A stretch of 64,000 nt of DNA from JAAUUE01 sp943370025 (GTDB lineage: Bacteria > Cyanobacteriota > Cyanobacteriia > Cyanobacteriales > JAAUUE01), in contig CALRPI020000005.1 of NCBI GenBank assembly GCA_943370025.1, forward strand, positions 1 to 64,000. Reading direction: 5' to 3'. The notes under the pieces were generated by a model. The model was not told the DNA's origin, made no database searches, and saw only the letters and a list, made by a program, of their open reading frames with translations. The position numbers were made by a program, and so were the translations under genes. Below are positions 8,295-18,400 of this stretch, piece after piece (positions within the stretch are counted from its first letter, which is position 1; each line of letters begins with the position of its first letter).

Positions 8295-9452
8295 ATGACT
8301 GCTTGCGAGTACAAACCCGGTTTAGAAGGCATTCCCGCCGCTCAATCTAGTGTTAGTTTTGTCGATGGTCAGAAAGGAATCTTAGAGTATCGGGGGATTC
8401 CCATTGAAGAACTCGCAGAAAAAAGTGGTTTCGTAGAAATGTCATATCTATTGATATGGGGCTACTTACCCAGCAAAGCAGAATTAGAGGAATTTGAAGC
8501 GGAGATCCGTTATCACCGCCGGATTAAGTACCGCATCCGGGACATGATGAAATGTTTCCCAGAAACCGGACACCCCATGGATGCCCTCCAAGCATCGGCA
8601 GCGGCTCTAGGCTTGTTTTATTCCAAAAGGGAATTAGAGGATCCTGCCTATGTTCGCAAAGCCGTAGTGCGCCTTTTGGCAAAAATCCCCACGATGGTGG
8701 CGGCTTTTCAATTGATGCGGAAGGGAAATGACCCAGTTCAGCCTAGGGATGATTTACGCTATGCGGCGAACTTTCTCTACATGCTGAACGAAAGAGAACC
8801 TGATCCTTTAGCCGCAAGGATTTTAGATATTTGCCTAGTTCTCCATGCCGAACACACCATGAATGCTTCTACCTTCAGTGCGCGGGTGACGGCTTCTACC
8901 TTGACGGATCCCTATGCGGTGATTGCTTCAGCCGTGGGAACTCTGGCGGGTCCTCTGCATGGGGGAGCCAATGAAGAGGTGATTACGATGCTGGAAGAAA
9001 TTGGTTCTGTCGAAAATGCCCGCCCTTGGCTAGAAAATGCACTGGAAAAGAAATCGAAGATTATGGGCTTTGGCCACCGGGTTTATAAAGTAAAAGATCC
9101 CCGGGCGACTATCCTGCAAAACTTAGCGGAGCAGCTATTCCAAAAATTTGGTCGTGACGATTATTACGCCATTGCCGTAGAACTAGAAAAAGCAGTGGAG
9201 GAAAAACTGGCACATAAAGGTATTTACCCCAATGTAGATTTTTATTCGGGGCTGGTGTATCGAAAAATGGGGATTCCCACGGATCTGTTTACTCCAGTAT
9301 TTGCGATCGCCCGGGTTGCCGGTTGGTTGGCACACTGGAAAGAACAACTGGAAGCAAACCGCATCTACCGTCCGACCCAAGTTTATACTGGGTTGCATGA
9401 GCAAAGTTATGTAACTATGGACAAGCGTCAAATTAAGCAGACAGAAAGCTAA
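8295..9452 (+). CDS. gltA: Citrate synthase
   Basis: The 385-residue enzyme condenses acetyl-CoA and oxaloacetate to citrate. Its length fits the short type II form of cyanobacteria. Key segments are LHGGANEEV with the first catalytic His, GFGHRVYKVKDPRA with the second, and the C-terminal YSGLVYRKMGIPTDLFTP with the catalytic Asp. ATG at 8295 gives the conserved YKPGLEGIPAAQS start. It is followed by a 128-bp gap and then the thiamine gene on the same strand. Confidence 0.95.
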   Translation: MTACEYKPGLEGIPAAQSSVSFVDGQKGILEYRGIPIEELAEKSGFVEMSYLLIWGYLPSKAELEEFEAEIRYHRRIKYRIRDMMKCFPETGHPMDALQASAAALGLFYSKRELEDPAYVRKAVVRLLAKIPTMVAAFQLMRKGNDPVQPRDDLRYAANFLYMLNEREPDPLAARILDICLVLHAEHTMNASTFSARVTASTLTDPYAVIASAVGTLAGPLHGGANEEVITMLEEIGSVENARPWLENALEKKSKIMGFGHRVYKVKDPRATILQNLAEQLFQKFGRDDYYAIAVELEKAVEEKLAHKGIYPNVDFYSGLVYRKMGIPTDLFTPVFAIARVAGWLAHWKEQLEANRIYRPTQVYTGLHEQSYVTMDKRQIKQTES

Positions 9453-9580
9453 GGGTGGGTAAAGCCGACATTGGGTATCAACTTCAAGTCTAAGGTAATC
9501 CTGAACTACTCCTCGATGATTAAACTTCGATTCCCTCTAGCCCCCTGAAAAGCAGGGAAATATTAATATAAGATGAGTGT

Positions 9581-10660
9581 ATGGCAGAACAAAAAGAACT
9601 AGAAATTTCCCCTGACAACTCAACCTTAGCAGTCTACCGGATTCTTGATGCCAACCTCGATCGAGCTAGGGAAGGGATTCGGGTGATTGAGGATTGGTGT
9701 CGCTTAGGTTTGCAGGATGGGGTCATGGCGGCTATCTGCAAGGATCTGCGGCAAAACTTGGCGGTTTGGCATAGCAACAAGCTCCGGGCTGCCCGTGATA
9801 CCCCCAAGGATCCAGGTACTGACCTCACCCATGCCCAAGAAGAAACCAGAGAAAATGTGGCAGATGTTCTCCAAGCAAATTTCTGCCGCATTCAAGAAGC
9901 GCTTCGGGTGCTAGAAGAATATAGCAAGCTCTACAATTCCCAAATGGCTCAGGAAGTAAAGCAAATGCGCTACCAAATCTACACCCTAGAGAGCAATTTA
10001 CTCACCAGCCAGCGGCAACAACAATTAGCTAAGGCACATCTATATCTAGTAACTTCCAGTCGAGATGATCTAGTGTCCGTGGTGGAATCTGCCCTTCAAG
10101 GGGGCTTGCCCATTGTTCAATACCGAGAAAAAAATGCCGATGATGGGGTGAAATTTGCCACAGCCCAGAAACTTTGCCACCTCTGTCACCACTACGGGGC
10201 ACTGTTTATTGTTAACGATCGCCCTGATTTAGCTCTAGCGGTGGATGCCGATGGCGTGCATTTGGGACAGCAAGATTTACCTGTAGAATTTGTCCGGCAG
10301 CTTTTGGGTGCTCACAAGATTATTGGACAATCTACCACCAATCCCCAAGAAATGCAGCGGGCGATCGCTTCTGGTGTGGACTATATTGGCGTGGGACCTG
10401 TCTACGAAACCCCCACCAAGCCGGGGAAAGCGGCAGCAGGTTTAAGTTATATCCGCTATGCAGCAACCCATGCCACGGTGCCGTGGTTTGCGATCGGTGG
10501 AATTGACACCAGTAATTTTAGCGATGTTCTGAATGCGGGAGCTGATCGCCTCGCTGTAGTCCGTTCCCTGATGGATTCTGAACAACCGACCCTGACCAGC
10601 CAATTTTTCTTGTCTCAGATCACTCGTTGGCAGACCATGAAGAATCTCGAAAAATTATGA
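9581..10660 (+). CDS. thiE: Thiamine phosphate synthase with N-terminal ThiD2 domain
   Basis: The 359-residue protein fuses two domains. Residues about 15-130 form a ThiD2-type domain (ILDANLDRAREGIRVIED, then RIQEALRVLEEYSK), a family linked to HMP-phosphate kinase activity. Residues about 145-345 form the ThiE TIM barrel, which joins HMP-PP and thiazole phosphate to give thiamine phosphate. Motifs there include VQYREK, VNDRPDLAL, GVHLGQ and GVGPVYETPTK. This fusion is the usual cyanobacterial form. The stop overlaps the thiS start as ATGA, implying translational coupling. I see no TPP riboswitch upstream. Confidence 0.93.
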   Translation: MAEQKELEISPDNSTLAVYRILDANLDRAREGIRVIEDWCRLGLQDGVMAAICKDLRQNLAVWHSNKLRAARDTPKDPGTDLTHAQEETRENVADVLQANFCRIQEALRVLEEYSKLYNSQMAQEVKQMRYQIYTLESNLLTSQRQQQLAKAHLYLVTSSRDDLVSVVESALQGGLPIVQYREKNADDGVKFATAQKLCHLCHHYGALFIVNDRPDLALAVDADGVHLGQQDLPVEFVRQLLGAHKIIGQSTTNPQEMQRAIASGVDYIGVGPVYETPTKPGKAAAGLSYIRYAATHATVPWFAIGGIDTSNFSDVLNAGADRLAVVRSLMDSEQPTLTSQFFLSQITRWQTMKNLEKL

Positions 10661-10869
10661 ACGCAACTACTATTAACTTACAAATCAACGGCGAACTCCA
10701 TCACTGCGCTGCCCAATCCTTGCCGATCCTGCTCGAATCTCTAGGTTTTAACCTCCGACTAATTGCCGTAGAATACAATGGCGAAATCCTCCATCGCCAA
10801 TTCTGGGCTGAAACAATGATTAACTCTGGAGACAAAATCGAAGTAGTGACGATCGTTGGTGGGGGTTAA
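10657..10869 (+). CDS. thiS: Sulfur carrier protein ThiS
   Basis: The 70-residue ubiquitin-fold protein ends in Val-Gly-Gly-Gly, so its C-terminal Gly-Gly can be adenylated and thiocarboxylated to donate sulfur to the thiazole ring. The start at 10657 makes an ATGA overlap with the thiE stop and gives the conserved beta-strand start INGELHHC. An earlier in-frame start at 10627 would lie inside thiE and is unlikely. Confidence 0.9.
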   Translation: MNATTINLQINGELHHCAAQSLPILLESLGFNLRLIAVEYNGEILHRQFWAETMINSGDKIEVVTIVGGG

Positions 10870-10918
10870 GATCAAAGGAATTGTGGGATGCGATCGATTC
10901 CCAGATGATCCCCCCTAG

Positions 10919-10937
10919 CCCCCCTTAAAAAGGGGGG
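10919..10937. terminator. G/C hairpin after thiS
   Basis: CCCCCCTT (10919-10926) pairs with AAGGGGGG (10930-10937). It lies about 50 bp after thiS and before scpB and resembles common cyanobacterial CCCCCTT...AAGGGGG repeats. A terminator role is plausible but there is no T-run. Confidence 0.45.
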
Positions 10938-10998
10938 AAAAGATTCGTTTACTTCCTTACTTTACCCCCCTGTACCTCTCTATACCTCCTCCTTCCCC

Positions 10999-11502
10999 AT
11001 GCCTCCCCTTGCTCCCACCATCGAAGCTATTTTGTATCTCAAAGGTAAGCCCCTCTCCTTGGAAGAGTTGGCTGAGTTTGCGGGGTGCGATCGCGAGGCG
11101 GCGATCGAGGCGGTGATGGAATTGATGGACGATTATGCCTATCGCAACAGTGCCTTGGAAGTGGTGGAAACGGGGGCGGGTTATAGCTTGCAGTTGCGTT
11201 CTGCCTTTAGTGGCTTGTTGGCGACCTTAGTTCCCGGTTCCTTGGGGTTGGGGGCTTTGCGAACTTTGGCGGCGATCGCTCTCCAGCAGAAAATTAAGCA
11301 ATCGGATCTGATCCAACTCCGGGGCAGTGGGGCATACCAACATATCCCGGAGTTAGTCGAGTTAGGTTTTGTCAGAAAATCCAAGGAAAGCGATGGGCGA
11401 TCGTATTGGCTGCATATCACCGAGAAGTTCTATCAATATTTTGAGATCGATGAAACCGCCGAATTTTTATCTCCCCACTCCACAACTACGCCTGATGTCT
11501 AG
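10999..11502 (+). CDS. scpB: Segregation and condensation protein B
   Basis: The 167-residue protein matches ScpB, the winged-helix partner of ScpA in the SMC condensin complex. Two winged-helix modules are visible: IEAILYLKGKPLSLEELAE at the N-terminus, and TLAAIALQQKIKQSDLIQLRG followed by ELVELGFV. The length is a little short of the family average but complete. It converges on the leuC-type gene and the two stop codons overlap on one CTAG palindrome (11499-11502). Confidence 0.9.
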   Translation: MPPLAPTIEAILYLKGKPLSLEELAEFAGCDREAAIEAVMELMDDYAYRNSALEVVETGAGYSLQLRSAFSGLLATLVPGSLGLGALRTLAAIALQQKIKQSDLIQLRGSGAYQHIPELVELGFVRKSKESDGRSYWLHITEKFYQYFEIDETAEFLSPHSTTTPDV

Positions 11503-12818
11503 ATAAATTCCCTAGGATCAGTGACGTAGCCAGTCAAAGCAGAAGCTGCTGCTGTGTAGGGAGAGGCGAGATAGATTTGGGCAGTTTTTTCGCCCATCCG
11601 ACCGGGGAAGTTGCGGTTGGTAGTGGAAACGCAAACCTCTGCACTATTCATCCGCCCAAAGGTATCCTTAGGACCACCAAGGCAGGCAGCACAGGAAGGA
11701 GCGGCGGGTTCCATACATCCAGCTTGGAGAAGAATCTCGGAGATGGTTTGCCCTTGATATTTTTCGGTGAATAGATCTTCGTAGACCTTTTGGGTGGCAG
11801 GGACAATGTAGGTGGGAACCTTGACCTGTTTGCCCTTGAGGAGTTGCGCCGCATTGATAAAATCAGTAATCTTGCCCCCGGTGCAGGAGCCGATATAGAC
11901 GCGATCGATCTTCACATCCCGGCAGTTTCCGGCTAAATCCTTGTTATCTGGAGAGTGGGGCTTGGCGACTACGGGTTCTAGTTTCGATACATCGTAGTGA
12001 TGGACAGAATAGAACTGGGCATCTTCGTCGGTATAAACAGACTGAAAAGGCTTGTTAGTTCTGGCTTGGACGTAATCGAAGGTGGTCTGGTCGGGGGCAA
12101 TTACGCCATTTTTGCCGCCAGCTTCGATGACCATATTGCAGAGGGTCATTCGTTCTTCCATGGTCATGGCTGCGATCGCTTCTCCAGCAAATTCCATCGT
12201 CCGGTAGTTCGCCCCCGCCACACTAATATCCCCAATAATCTGCAAGATCAAATCCTTGGCAGTGAGATAGCTGGGCATTTCCCCATCCAAAATAAATCGC
12301 ATGGTGGCGGGAACTTTGATCAACAATTTCCCGGTTCCCATGATAAACGCTGCATCGGTGTTGCCAATGCCGGTGGCAAACTGCCCAAAGGCTCCAGCAT
12401 TACAAGTATGAGAATCGGTGCCAAAGAGAATTTCTCCGGGACGGGTGTGACCTTCTTGGGCGAGGGCAATATGACATACTCCCTTATAATCGGGGTTGGC
12501 TTTGAAGTTGGCGCGATCGGTAATGTCGTAGAAATATTTAATTTCCTGCTCTTGGGCAAAATCCCGGAGGATATCTACATTCCGGTTCGCCCGCTCATCG
12601 GCGGTGAAAATATAGTGATCGGGGATTAACACAATCTTCTCTTTGTCCCAAACCTTGGCGCTGGCTCCAAATTCTTTCTTAAATACGCCGATCGTGCCGG
12701 GTCCACAAACATCATGGGTCATCAACAAATCCACATCTACCCACACATTCTCGCCGGGAGTGACCTGCGATCGACCAGCCGCCCGCGCCACAATTTTCTC
12801 CGTCATCGTCATGCCCAT
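11499..12818 (-). CDS. leuC: 3-isopropylmalate dehydratase large subunit, LeuC2/HacA-like
   Basis: The 439-residue aconitase-fold enzyme carries the cysteines for a [4Fe-4S] cluster in GSCTGGK (about residue 312) and CAACLGG (about 373-376). The start MGMTMTEKIVARAAGR and the length near 430 fit the LeuC2/HacA branch rather than the 467-residue LeuC1 form. It isomerises isopropylmalate, or possibly homocitrate-type substrates, together with a small subunit (LeuD) not present here. A strong site GGAGGAG precedes the ATG. Exact substrate is uncertain. Confidence 0.85.
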   Translation of the reverse strand: MGMTMTEKIVARAAGRSQVTPGENVWVDVDLLMTHDVCGPGTIGVFKKEFGASAKVWDKEKIVLIPDHYIFTADERANRNVDILRDFAQEQEIKYFYDITDRANFKANPDYKGVCHIALAQEGHTRPGEILFGTDSHTCNAGAFGQFATGIGNTDAAFIMGTGKLLIKVPATMRFILDGEMPSYLTAKDLILQIIGDISVAGANYRTMEFAGEAIAAMTMEERMTLCNMVIEAGGKNGVIAPDQTTFDYVQARTNKPFQSVYTDEDAQFYSVHHYDVSKLEPVVAKPHSPDNKDLAGNCRDVKIDRVYIGSCTGGKITDFINAAQLLKGKQVKVPTYIVPATQKVYEDLFTEKYQGQTISEILLQAGCMEPAAPSCAACLGGPKDTFGRMNSAEVCVSTTNRNFPGRMGEKTAQIYLASPYTAAASALTGYVTDPREFI

Positions 12819-12929
12819 AATATTTTCTCCTCCATATAAAAAAATCTAAGTATTAGCTATTGTAACGGATTGCTTTGATCTTAATTTAGCCCTGATTATG
12901 ACTAGGATTACCAGCCATAAAATATATTT

Positions 12930-13179
12930 AACGTGAATTCGATGAGATTCCCTGAAACCCTACAGCTTCGTTCTCACGTTGTGCAGGATTTCCTAAGGCT
13001 GGTTGATGGTCGTCGAAACCAGCCCCCTAGAGCCGGACTTCGACTTCGCTCAGTCCTCATATTGTGCAATGTGAGTTCGATGAAAATCCCTAAAAATCTT
13101 ATGGATTCGTTACCAAATTGGAAATAGCAAAAAACGAATCTCTGTCCATCAGGCTTTTAAAAATCATCGAACTCACGTT
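12930..13179. repeat. MITE-like element, family 3, possibly two nested copies
   Basis: Left end AACGTGAATTCGATGA (12930-12945) and right end TCATCGAACTCACGTT (13164-13179) are near-perfect inverted repeats. An internal copy of the left end (GTGAGTTCGATGA, near 13071) suggests nesting or tandem insertion. A relative lies at 24451-24610. I see no gene inside. The whole 487-bp gap from 12819 to 13305 holds only this element and a short GC hairpin near 13210. Confidence 0.6.
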
Positions 13180-13305
13180 TGGTTAAAAAAATTGATTCTG
13201 CTCCGCAGGGCTAACGCCAACGCCTTCGGCGAATTTCTTTTTTAGGAAGGGTTAAAGAAAAAAGTGCAGAGGGCAAAAGGGCAAAAGAGCAAAGAAGGGA
13301 AGCCC

Positions 13306-15063
13306 TCACCGCACCGCACACACAACCCGAAAACCGATGTTGAGGTACTGATTGCGCGCGTGATTGTGATTACGATAGGCAGACCGACAATAAAAAGCAT
13401 AGTCGACCCACGAACCACCACGCAGCAGTTTTTCTTTGTCTTCATCCTGAGAGCGATTATTATTCCCATCTATCCATGCTCTTCCATCTTTAGGTGCGCC
13501 CTCGTAATTTTTATGCCAATCATCCTCACACCATTCCCACACATTTCCGTGCATATCGTACAACCCAAATCCATTTGATAACTTTTCTCCGATAGGATGG
13601 GTTTTACCCCCAAAAACTTCCCCATACCAAGCATAATCGCCTAGTTTATTAGGGACATCAAAAGAATAATATGTAGTTTTCTCCGCACGACAGGCATATT
13701 CCCACTCTGCTTCGCTGGGGAGACTGTATGCCCGTTTGGTATAGTTCGACAACCTCGCACAAAATTCCACGGTATCTAGCCAAGATACTTGCTCTACAGG
13801 TCTATTGGCTCCTTTGAAATTAGATGGGTCTGGTTCTAATTTTCGCTGCACTTGAGGGAATCCGGCTACGGCTTTCCATTGAGCTTGGGTGATAGGATAT
13901 TTCCCCATCAGAAAGGCAGGTACATTGACTTGATGCTGGGGGCGTTCACTATCTCGACTATCTTTCTCCGTTTTCGGCGAACCCATCATGAAACTCCCCG
14001 CTGGGATTGCCACCATCTCTAGGGTTACGCCCTTCCCCAGATTTTCAGTAAAAGATTCAAGGCGTTCTGGTTCTCGCTCATCCTCCTGCCCCTTAGCTGT
14101 TACTGAGGCAGTCGGCACTGGACTTGGTAGCGGTGCTGAATTTCCTTGGGGTTGCTGCCAAATTCTTCTTAGGGCTTTCAGAGCTTGATTATCCGCAGGG
14201 GAAACCGCTAAAATCCTTGTCCAGAGTTGTTCCGCTAGGCTGAAATCCTTTTCTATTTCCGCCTCCTGAGCATCCATTTTTAGGGCATTAATATCATGGA
14301 GCGTTGCCTGTTTTGGTAAGAGAATTAAGTGATATTTTGTTGCTGGCTCCACGATCGCGTAGGGAGTTTGCCGGGGTTTCTTGTGGAGTAGATTGATTTC
14401 TGCCACCCGATAGCGTAGGCGCTGGTATAACCTCTCCACCGTGGCACAGTTCCCCTCTCCTTGCAGCCGGAGAGATTCTAACAAAGCATAGGTAAAAGCC
14501 CCGTGTTGGAGGGTTTCAATCTCATAAGACCTTTCCGCAGGACTGCACGAAGCAAAAGTAATCACCCCAGCTTGTTTTTCTTCCCCAATCCCCAACCCTT
14601 TGGCATCTAACTGATTTCGGCAAGCATCCTGAACAATCACCACATTATCTGCCCCACAGCGCCGGAGCCGTTCCGTGACATAATTCAACGGGATCGCCGT
14701 CCTGTCGATTAATTGTCCACTAGCACTGCTATCTGACAACATTAAATAATCTCGATCGCCATGCCGCAATCCATGACCACTAAAGAAAAACCATAGATTG
14801 TCCCCAGCCGAGAGAAATTTCTTCTCAAAGCGGTTGTCCAAAAAACGGATTAGGGTTGCGTAGGTTGGTTGCGATGGATAAGGTTTTCCGGCATCAGCGA
14901 TCGGGGGAGAATTGTCCGTAAACAGATAAACATGATTTGGTTCAAACCCCGCCTCATGCACGAACCAATCCCGCATTTTTTCAGCATCTTTCACCGCAAA
15001 ATTTAGGGACGGCAGGTTGTGATATTCATTTACACCAATACAAATCGCCCAGTTTTTAGCCAT
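13306..15063 (-). CDS. Orthocaspase (caspase-like peptidase) fused to FGE-sulfatase domain
   Basis: The 585-residue protein starts with a peptidase C14 caspase domain (about 1-245). The catalytic dyad is visible as His97 in FFSGHG and Cys148 in QDAC. A middle linker (about 250-350) has a helical ATLHDINALKMDAQEAE segment and a Pro/Ser-rich stretch. The C-terminus (about 355-585) is a formylglycine-generating-enzyme/SUMF1-type domain from EMVAIPAGSFMMGS to LRGGSW and GFRVVCAVR. In prokaryotes such FGE-like domains often serve as binding modules on caspase-type proteins. The start overlaps the end of the Trypco1 gene by 8 bp, so the two are probably coupled. The substrate is unknown. Confidence 0.88.
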   Translation of the reverse strand: MAKNWAICIGVNEYHNLPSLNFAVKDAEKMRDWFVHEAGFEPNHVYLFTDNSPPIADAGKPYPSQPTYATLIRFLDNRFEKKFLSAGDNLWFFFSGHGLRHGDRDYLMLSDSSASGQLIDRTAIPLNYVTERLRRCGADNVVIVQDACRNQLDAKGLGIGEEKQAGVITFASCSPAERSYEIETLQHGAFTYALLESLRLQGEGNCATVERLYQRLRYRVAEINLLHKKPRQTPYAIVEPATKYHLILLPKQATLHDINALKMDAQEAEIEKDFSLAEQLWTRILAVSPADNQALKALRRIWQQPQGNSAPLPSPVPTASVTAKGQEDEREPERLESFTENLGKGVTLEMVAIPAGSFMMGSPKTEKDSRDSERPQHQVNVPAFLMGKYPITQAQWKAVAGFPQVQRKLEPDPSNFKGANRPVEQVSWLDTVEFCARLSNYTKRAYSLPSEAEWEYACRAEKTTYYSFDVPNKLGDYAWYGEVFGGKTHPIGEKLSNGFGLYDMHGNVWEWCEDDWHKNYEGAPKDGRAWIDGNNNRSQDEDKEKLLRGGSWVDYAFYCRSAYRNHNHARNQYLNIGFRVVCAVR

Positions 15064-15409
15064 TTTTCCGCTTGAACTTGAGTTTCACCGCCCCCTTTGC
15101 TGCCGCCTCGCCGCCGATGCCCAGTAAACTCACTTTACCATTGCCACTAATCTCGATCGATAGCTCTATCTCTTCTAATTGCAGCTTAGAATGAGAACTT
15201 TCCGCTCGATCGAACGAAATTTCCACCACTTCAATAAATTCCCCAAGATTTTGCTGCAACTCCTCAGCACTGATATACGATCGCTGGCGAGGTGAGCGAT
15301 CGTCCCCAGTCGGCACACCATATTCCGCCCCAATATCAATCCCACCTTTCCCTTCTGCAACTTCCTCGATCGCCTCAGTAACAATCCAAATACCTTTACT
15401 TGTAGTCAT
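15056..15409 (-). CDS. Trypco1-domain protein (CU044_2847 family)
   Basis: The 117-residue protein has the pattern of the trypsin-co-occurring domain 1 family: GIWIVTEAIEEV, a variable GYGV-like middle, then QNLGEFIEVVE and ELSIEISGNGKVSLLGIGGEA, ending in a basic KLKFKRK tail. Members sit beside proteases and NTPases in predicted conflict systems, probably as adaptors or inputs. An AGGA site precedes the ATG. It lies 7 bp after the CyaC-like gene and overlaps the orthocaspase gene by 8 bp. A close paralogue sits at 36489-36842 before a CHAT protease. Family name is from memory of sequence pattern. Confidence 0.75.
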   Translation of the reverse strand: MTTSKGIWIVTEAIEEVAEGKGGIDIGAEYGVPTGDDRSPRQRSYISAEELQQNLGEFIEVVEISFDRAESSHSKLQLEEIELSIEISGNGKVSLLGIGGEAAAKGAVKLKFKRKNG

Positions 15410-15416
15410 ATAAATC

Positions 15417-18400
15417 CTATTTCACAAAGAAAGTCAACACCGTTTCATCCACACCCTTCAACTTCAACGGGCTACCCTTCGTTACCTGCGCCTCTTCCAG
15501 ATAATCCGCCACCGCCGCCGAAACCAGAATCGAATCTGGTTGGGCTGCTTGCTGGAGCCGAGCTGAAATATTCACACTAGGACCGATCGCCGTGTAGTCC
15601 GATCGCTGCTCACCGCCAAACATCCCCACCACCGCCGTCCCTTGATGGATACCACAGCGGAACTGGACTGGAGGTGGCCCATTGTCTCCCACAATCCCTA
15701 GTTCCTGCCAACGTTTATTCAGCACCGCTAAGGCACTCTGCATGTCCTTAGCAGCAGCGATCGCCCGGCGTACCTGCTCATTGGGGCTGAGTTCCTCCGG
15801 TGCGCCAAACAGAGCCAAGATCGCATCCCCCATAAATTTATCCACCGTCCCTCCATTGGTGAACACTGCCCTAGTCATCTCCTCTAGGTATTCATTCAAC
15901 AGTTCAGCCACCCGGCGCGATCGCAGGGTATTTGCCAACTGAGTAAAGCCGACAATATCACTAAAAAGAATAGTAATCAGCCTCGGCTCTGGGCGCAGAT
16001 CCAAGCTCATTTCCCCCGTTGCTGCCTTCTCCACCATCCCCGGCGGCAAGAAGCGACTCAACACCGACTGAGTGAGGTATTGGTTGAGATCCAACACCTT
16101 TTGTTCATTGGCTTTCAGTGCCAAGAGGTTGCGGACTTCTGCCAAGAGTTCGCGATCGTTAAAAGGCTTAGAAAGGTAGGCATCAGCACCAGTTTCTGTT
16201 CCTTCCAAACGGCTCACCTCATCGGCTTTCGCCGTCAACAGAATAATGGGAATGCCTTGGAGTTGGGGTTGTTGCCGCACCATTTGCACCAATTCCAAAC
16301 CCGAAACCTCTGGCATCATCAAGTCAGTCACAATCAGTTGGGGTTGATACTCCTGAGCAACTTGGAACCCTTCACGACCATTGCGAGCCAGCAACACCTG
16401 ATAGCCATGCTCCCGGAGAATCCCCGACACGTAGCCCCGCAGGTCTGGATTATCATCCACCACCAAAACTTTCGCCTTCAGGGGCGGTGGCAGCAAAGAA
16501 CCAGTAGCACCAACAACTCCATTCAGAGCAGGGTTAGGATCTGTTGGAGTAGAGGTTTCTGCGATCGGAGTTTGGTCTTTATCTTCTAACAAAAACTGAA
16601 ACTCCGGATCCTCCGTATCGTTTTGCAACTCTGCTTCCAAATCTGCTAACTCCACCGCAGCTCTAGATGCCTGAATTTCCGTGGGAATCTCCAGAACTTG
16701 ATCTAGGGGTAAATGCCCGGTGCCAGTCTGGAGCCAAACCACAAAGGTAGTTCCGTGTTGATATTCAGACTCCACAGAAATCTGTCCCCCGTGCATTTCC
16801 ACCAATTCTTTAACTAGGGATAAGCCCAAGCCACTGCCTTCATAGGAGCGATTGACCGAGCCTTCGGCTTGGCGGAACCGTTCAAAGAGATGGGGGATTT
16901 GTTCAGGACGAATGCCAATCCCCGTATCGCTGACTTGGAGACGGACATGGTTACCAGCGGGTTCTAGTCTGACGGTGATCCGTCCCTCGTGACCCGTAAA
17001 TTTCATGGCATTGGAGAGAAGATTGTAGAGAACTTTATCAAATTTCTCAGCATCTAGGTAGATGGCTGGGCAGGGAATAAGTTGGGTGGTAATTGTCAGA
17101 CCTTTCTTCTCACAGTAAGGGCGAAAAGCCTCTACAATCTGCTGCACAAATTCCGTCATGTTGCAGGGGCGAAAGCTAGCCTGCATTCTTCCGGCATCAA
17201 GACGTTGTAGGTCGAGGAGTTGATTGACAAGGCGCAAGAGGCGGCGAGAATTACGCAGGGCAATGATGGATTGATCTTGGGGCAAGCCATAACTTTGATT
17301 GGCTGCCGATTCCAAGGGGCCAATCATCAAGGTGAGGGGAGTCCGAAATTCGTGGGAAATATTTTGGAAAAATTCGGTTTTTTGCCGATCGAGTTCCATG
17401 AGTCGTTCTGCCTGCTGCCGGGTTTTTTGGTAGAGGCGGGACTGCTGCACGGCGATCGAGGCTTGGGCGGCCACAGCTTGGGCAAGGTTAATTTCTGTTT
17501 CCTGCCACTGGCGGGGATGGTGCAATTGGCGCAGGGTAATACTGCCAATAATTTTCCCATCTGCCAGCAGGGGCACCACCAGCAATGCCCTGGCTGGAGT
17601 TCGCAGGGGCAGATCGAACCCGTTTAGCTGAGGATTAGCTTGTAGGTCATCGATCGCCACCGGCTGGGTAGTAATCAATAGCTGCTGCAAGACTGGGTTG
17701 CCAGAGATCGGTACCAGAGATTGGGATAGGCTATGCAAGGAATATTCTGGCGGCGTACTGCCAAGTTCCATCTTTTCGTACAAACCCACACACTGGACAA
17801 ACTCATCTTCATCTCGCCAGAGAGAGAGGGCGCAGGCATCTACATCCATCGCCTCCCCCAATTGCTGGGTAATGGCGGTAAAAATTTCTTGGGGATCGAG
17901 GCTAGAGCGGATCGCCGTGGTAATGGTATTCACCAAAGCCTGTTGAGTCGCCAAAGCCCTGAGTTGCTCAAAGGCCCGGGCTTGGGAGAGGGCAAGGGCA
18001 GCTTGGTCTGCCACCATCACCACCAATTGGATTTCATCATCTTCCCACTGGTAGGGTTCGCCGCATTGATGGAGAGCCATGACGGCAATTAGAGATTGCT
18101 GTGAGATTAAGGGCACAATTAAACTAGAGCGAATATTCGCCTGTTGGTAGGCAAGGCGACGACTTTGTTGCTCTGAGACTTCGCCCAAGAAGCGATATTG
18201 CTCCGCAACGCTAAGGCGATCGTCTAGGGTGACATCATTAATCACTTCAATATCATCTGTTTCCCAGACTGTTTCTCCCCAAATCCCAGAAGTACTGGCT
18301 AAAGAAGGGGTTATCGATGCCCCTGTTAGATTTTCTCCCTTGGCTCCTTGATAGATAAACCACTGCTTAGCTAATCTTCCTTCTTGAAAGGGACGGAGAA

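Noticed and set aside
9453..9580. TPP riboswitch before thiE
   Set aside because: None of the conserved core segments (such as CTGAGA) is present in the gap.
11997..12629. Long open frame opposite the leuC-type gene
   Set aside because: It is fully antisense to a well-conserved enzyme, has no ribosome site and shows no family features.
12933..13127. Short frame inside the family 3 repeat
   Set aside because: It lies between inverted repeats of a non-coding element and has no homologue features.
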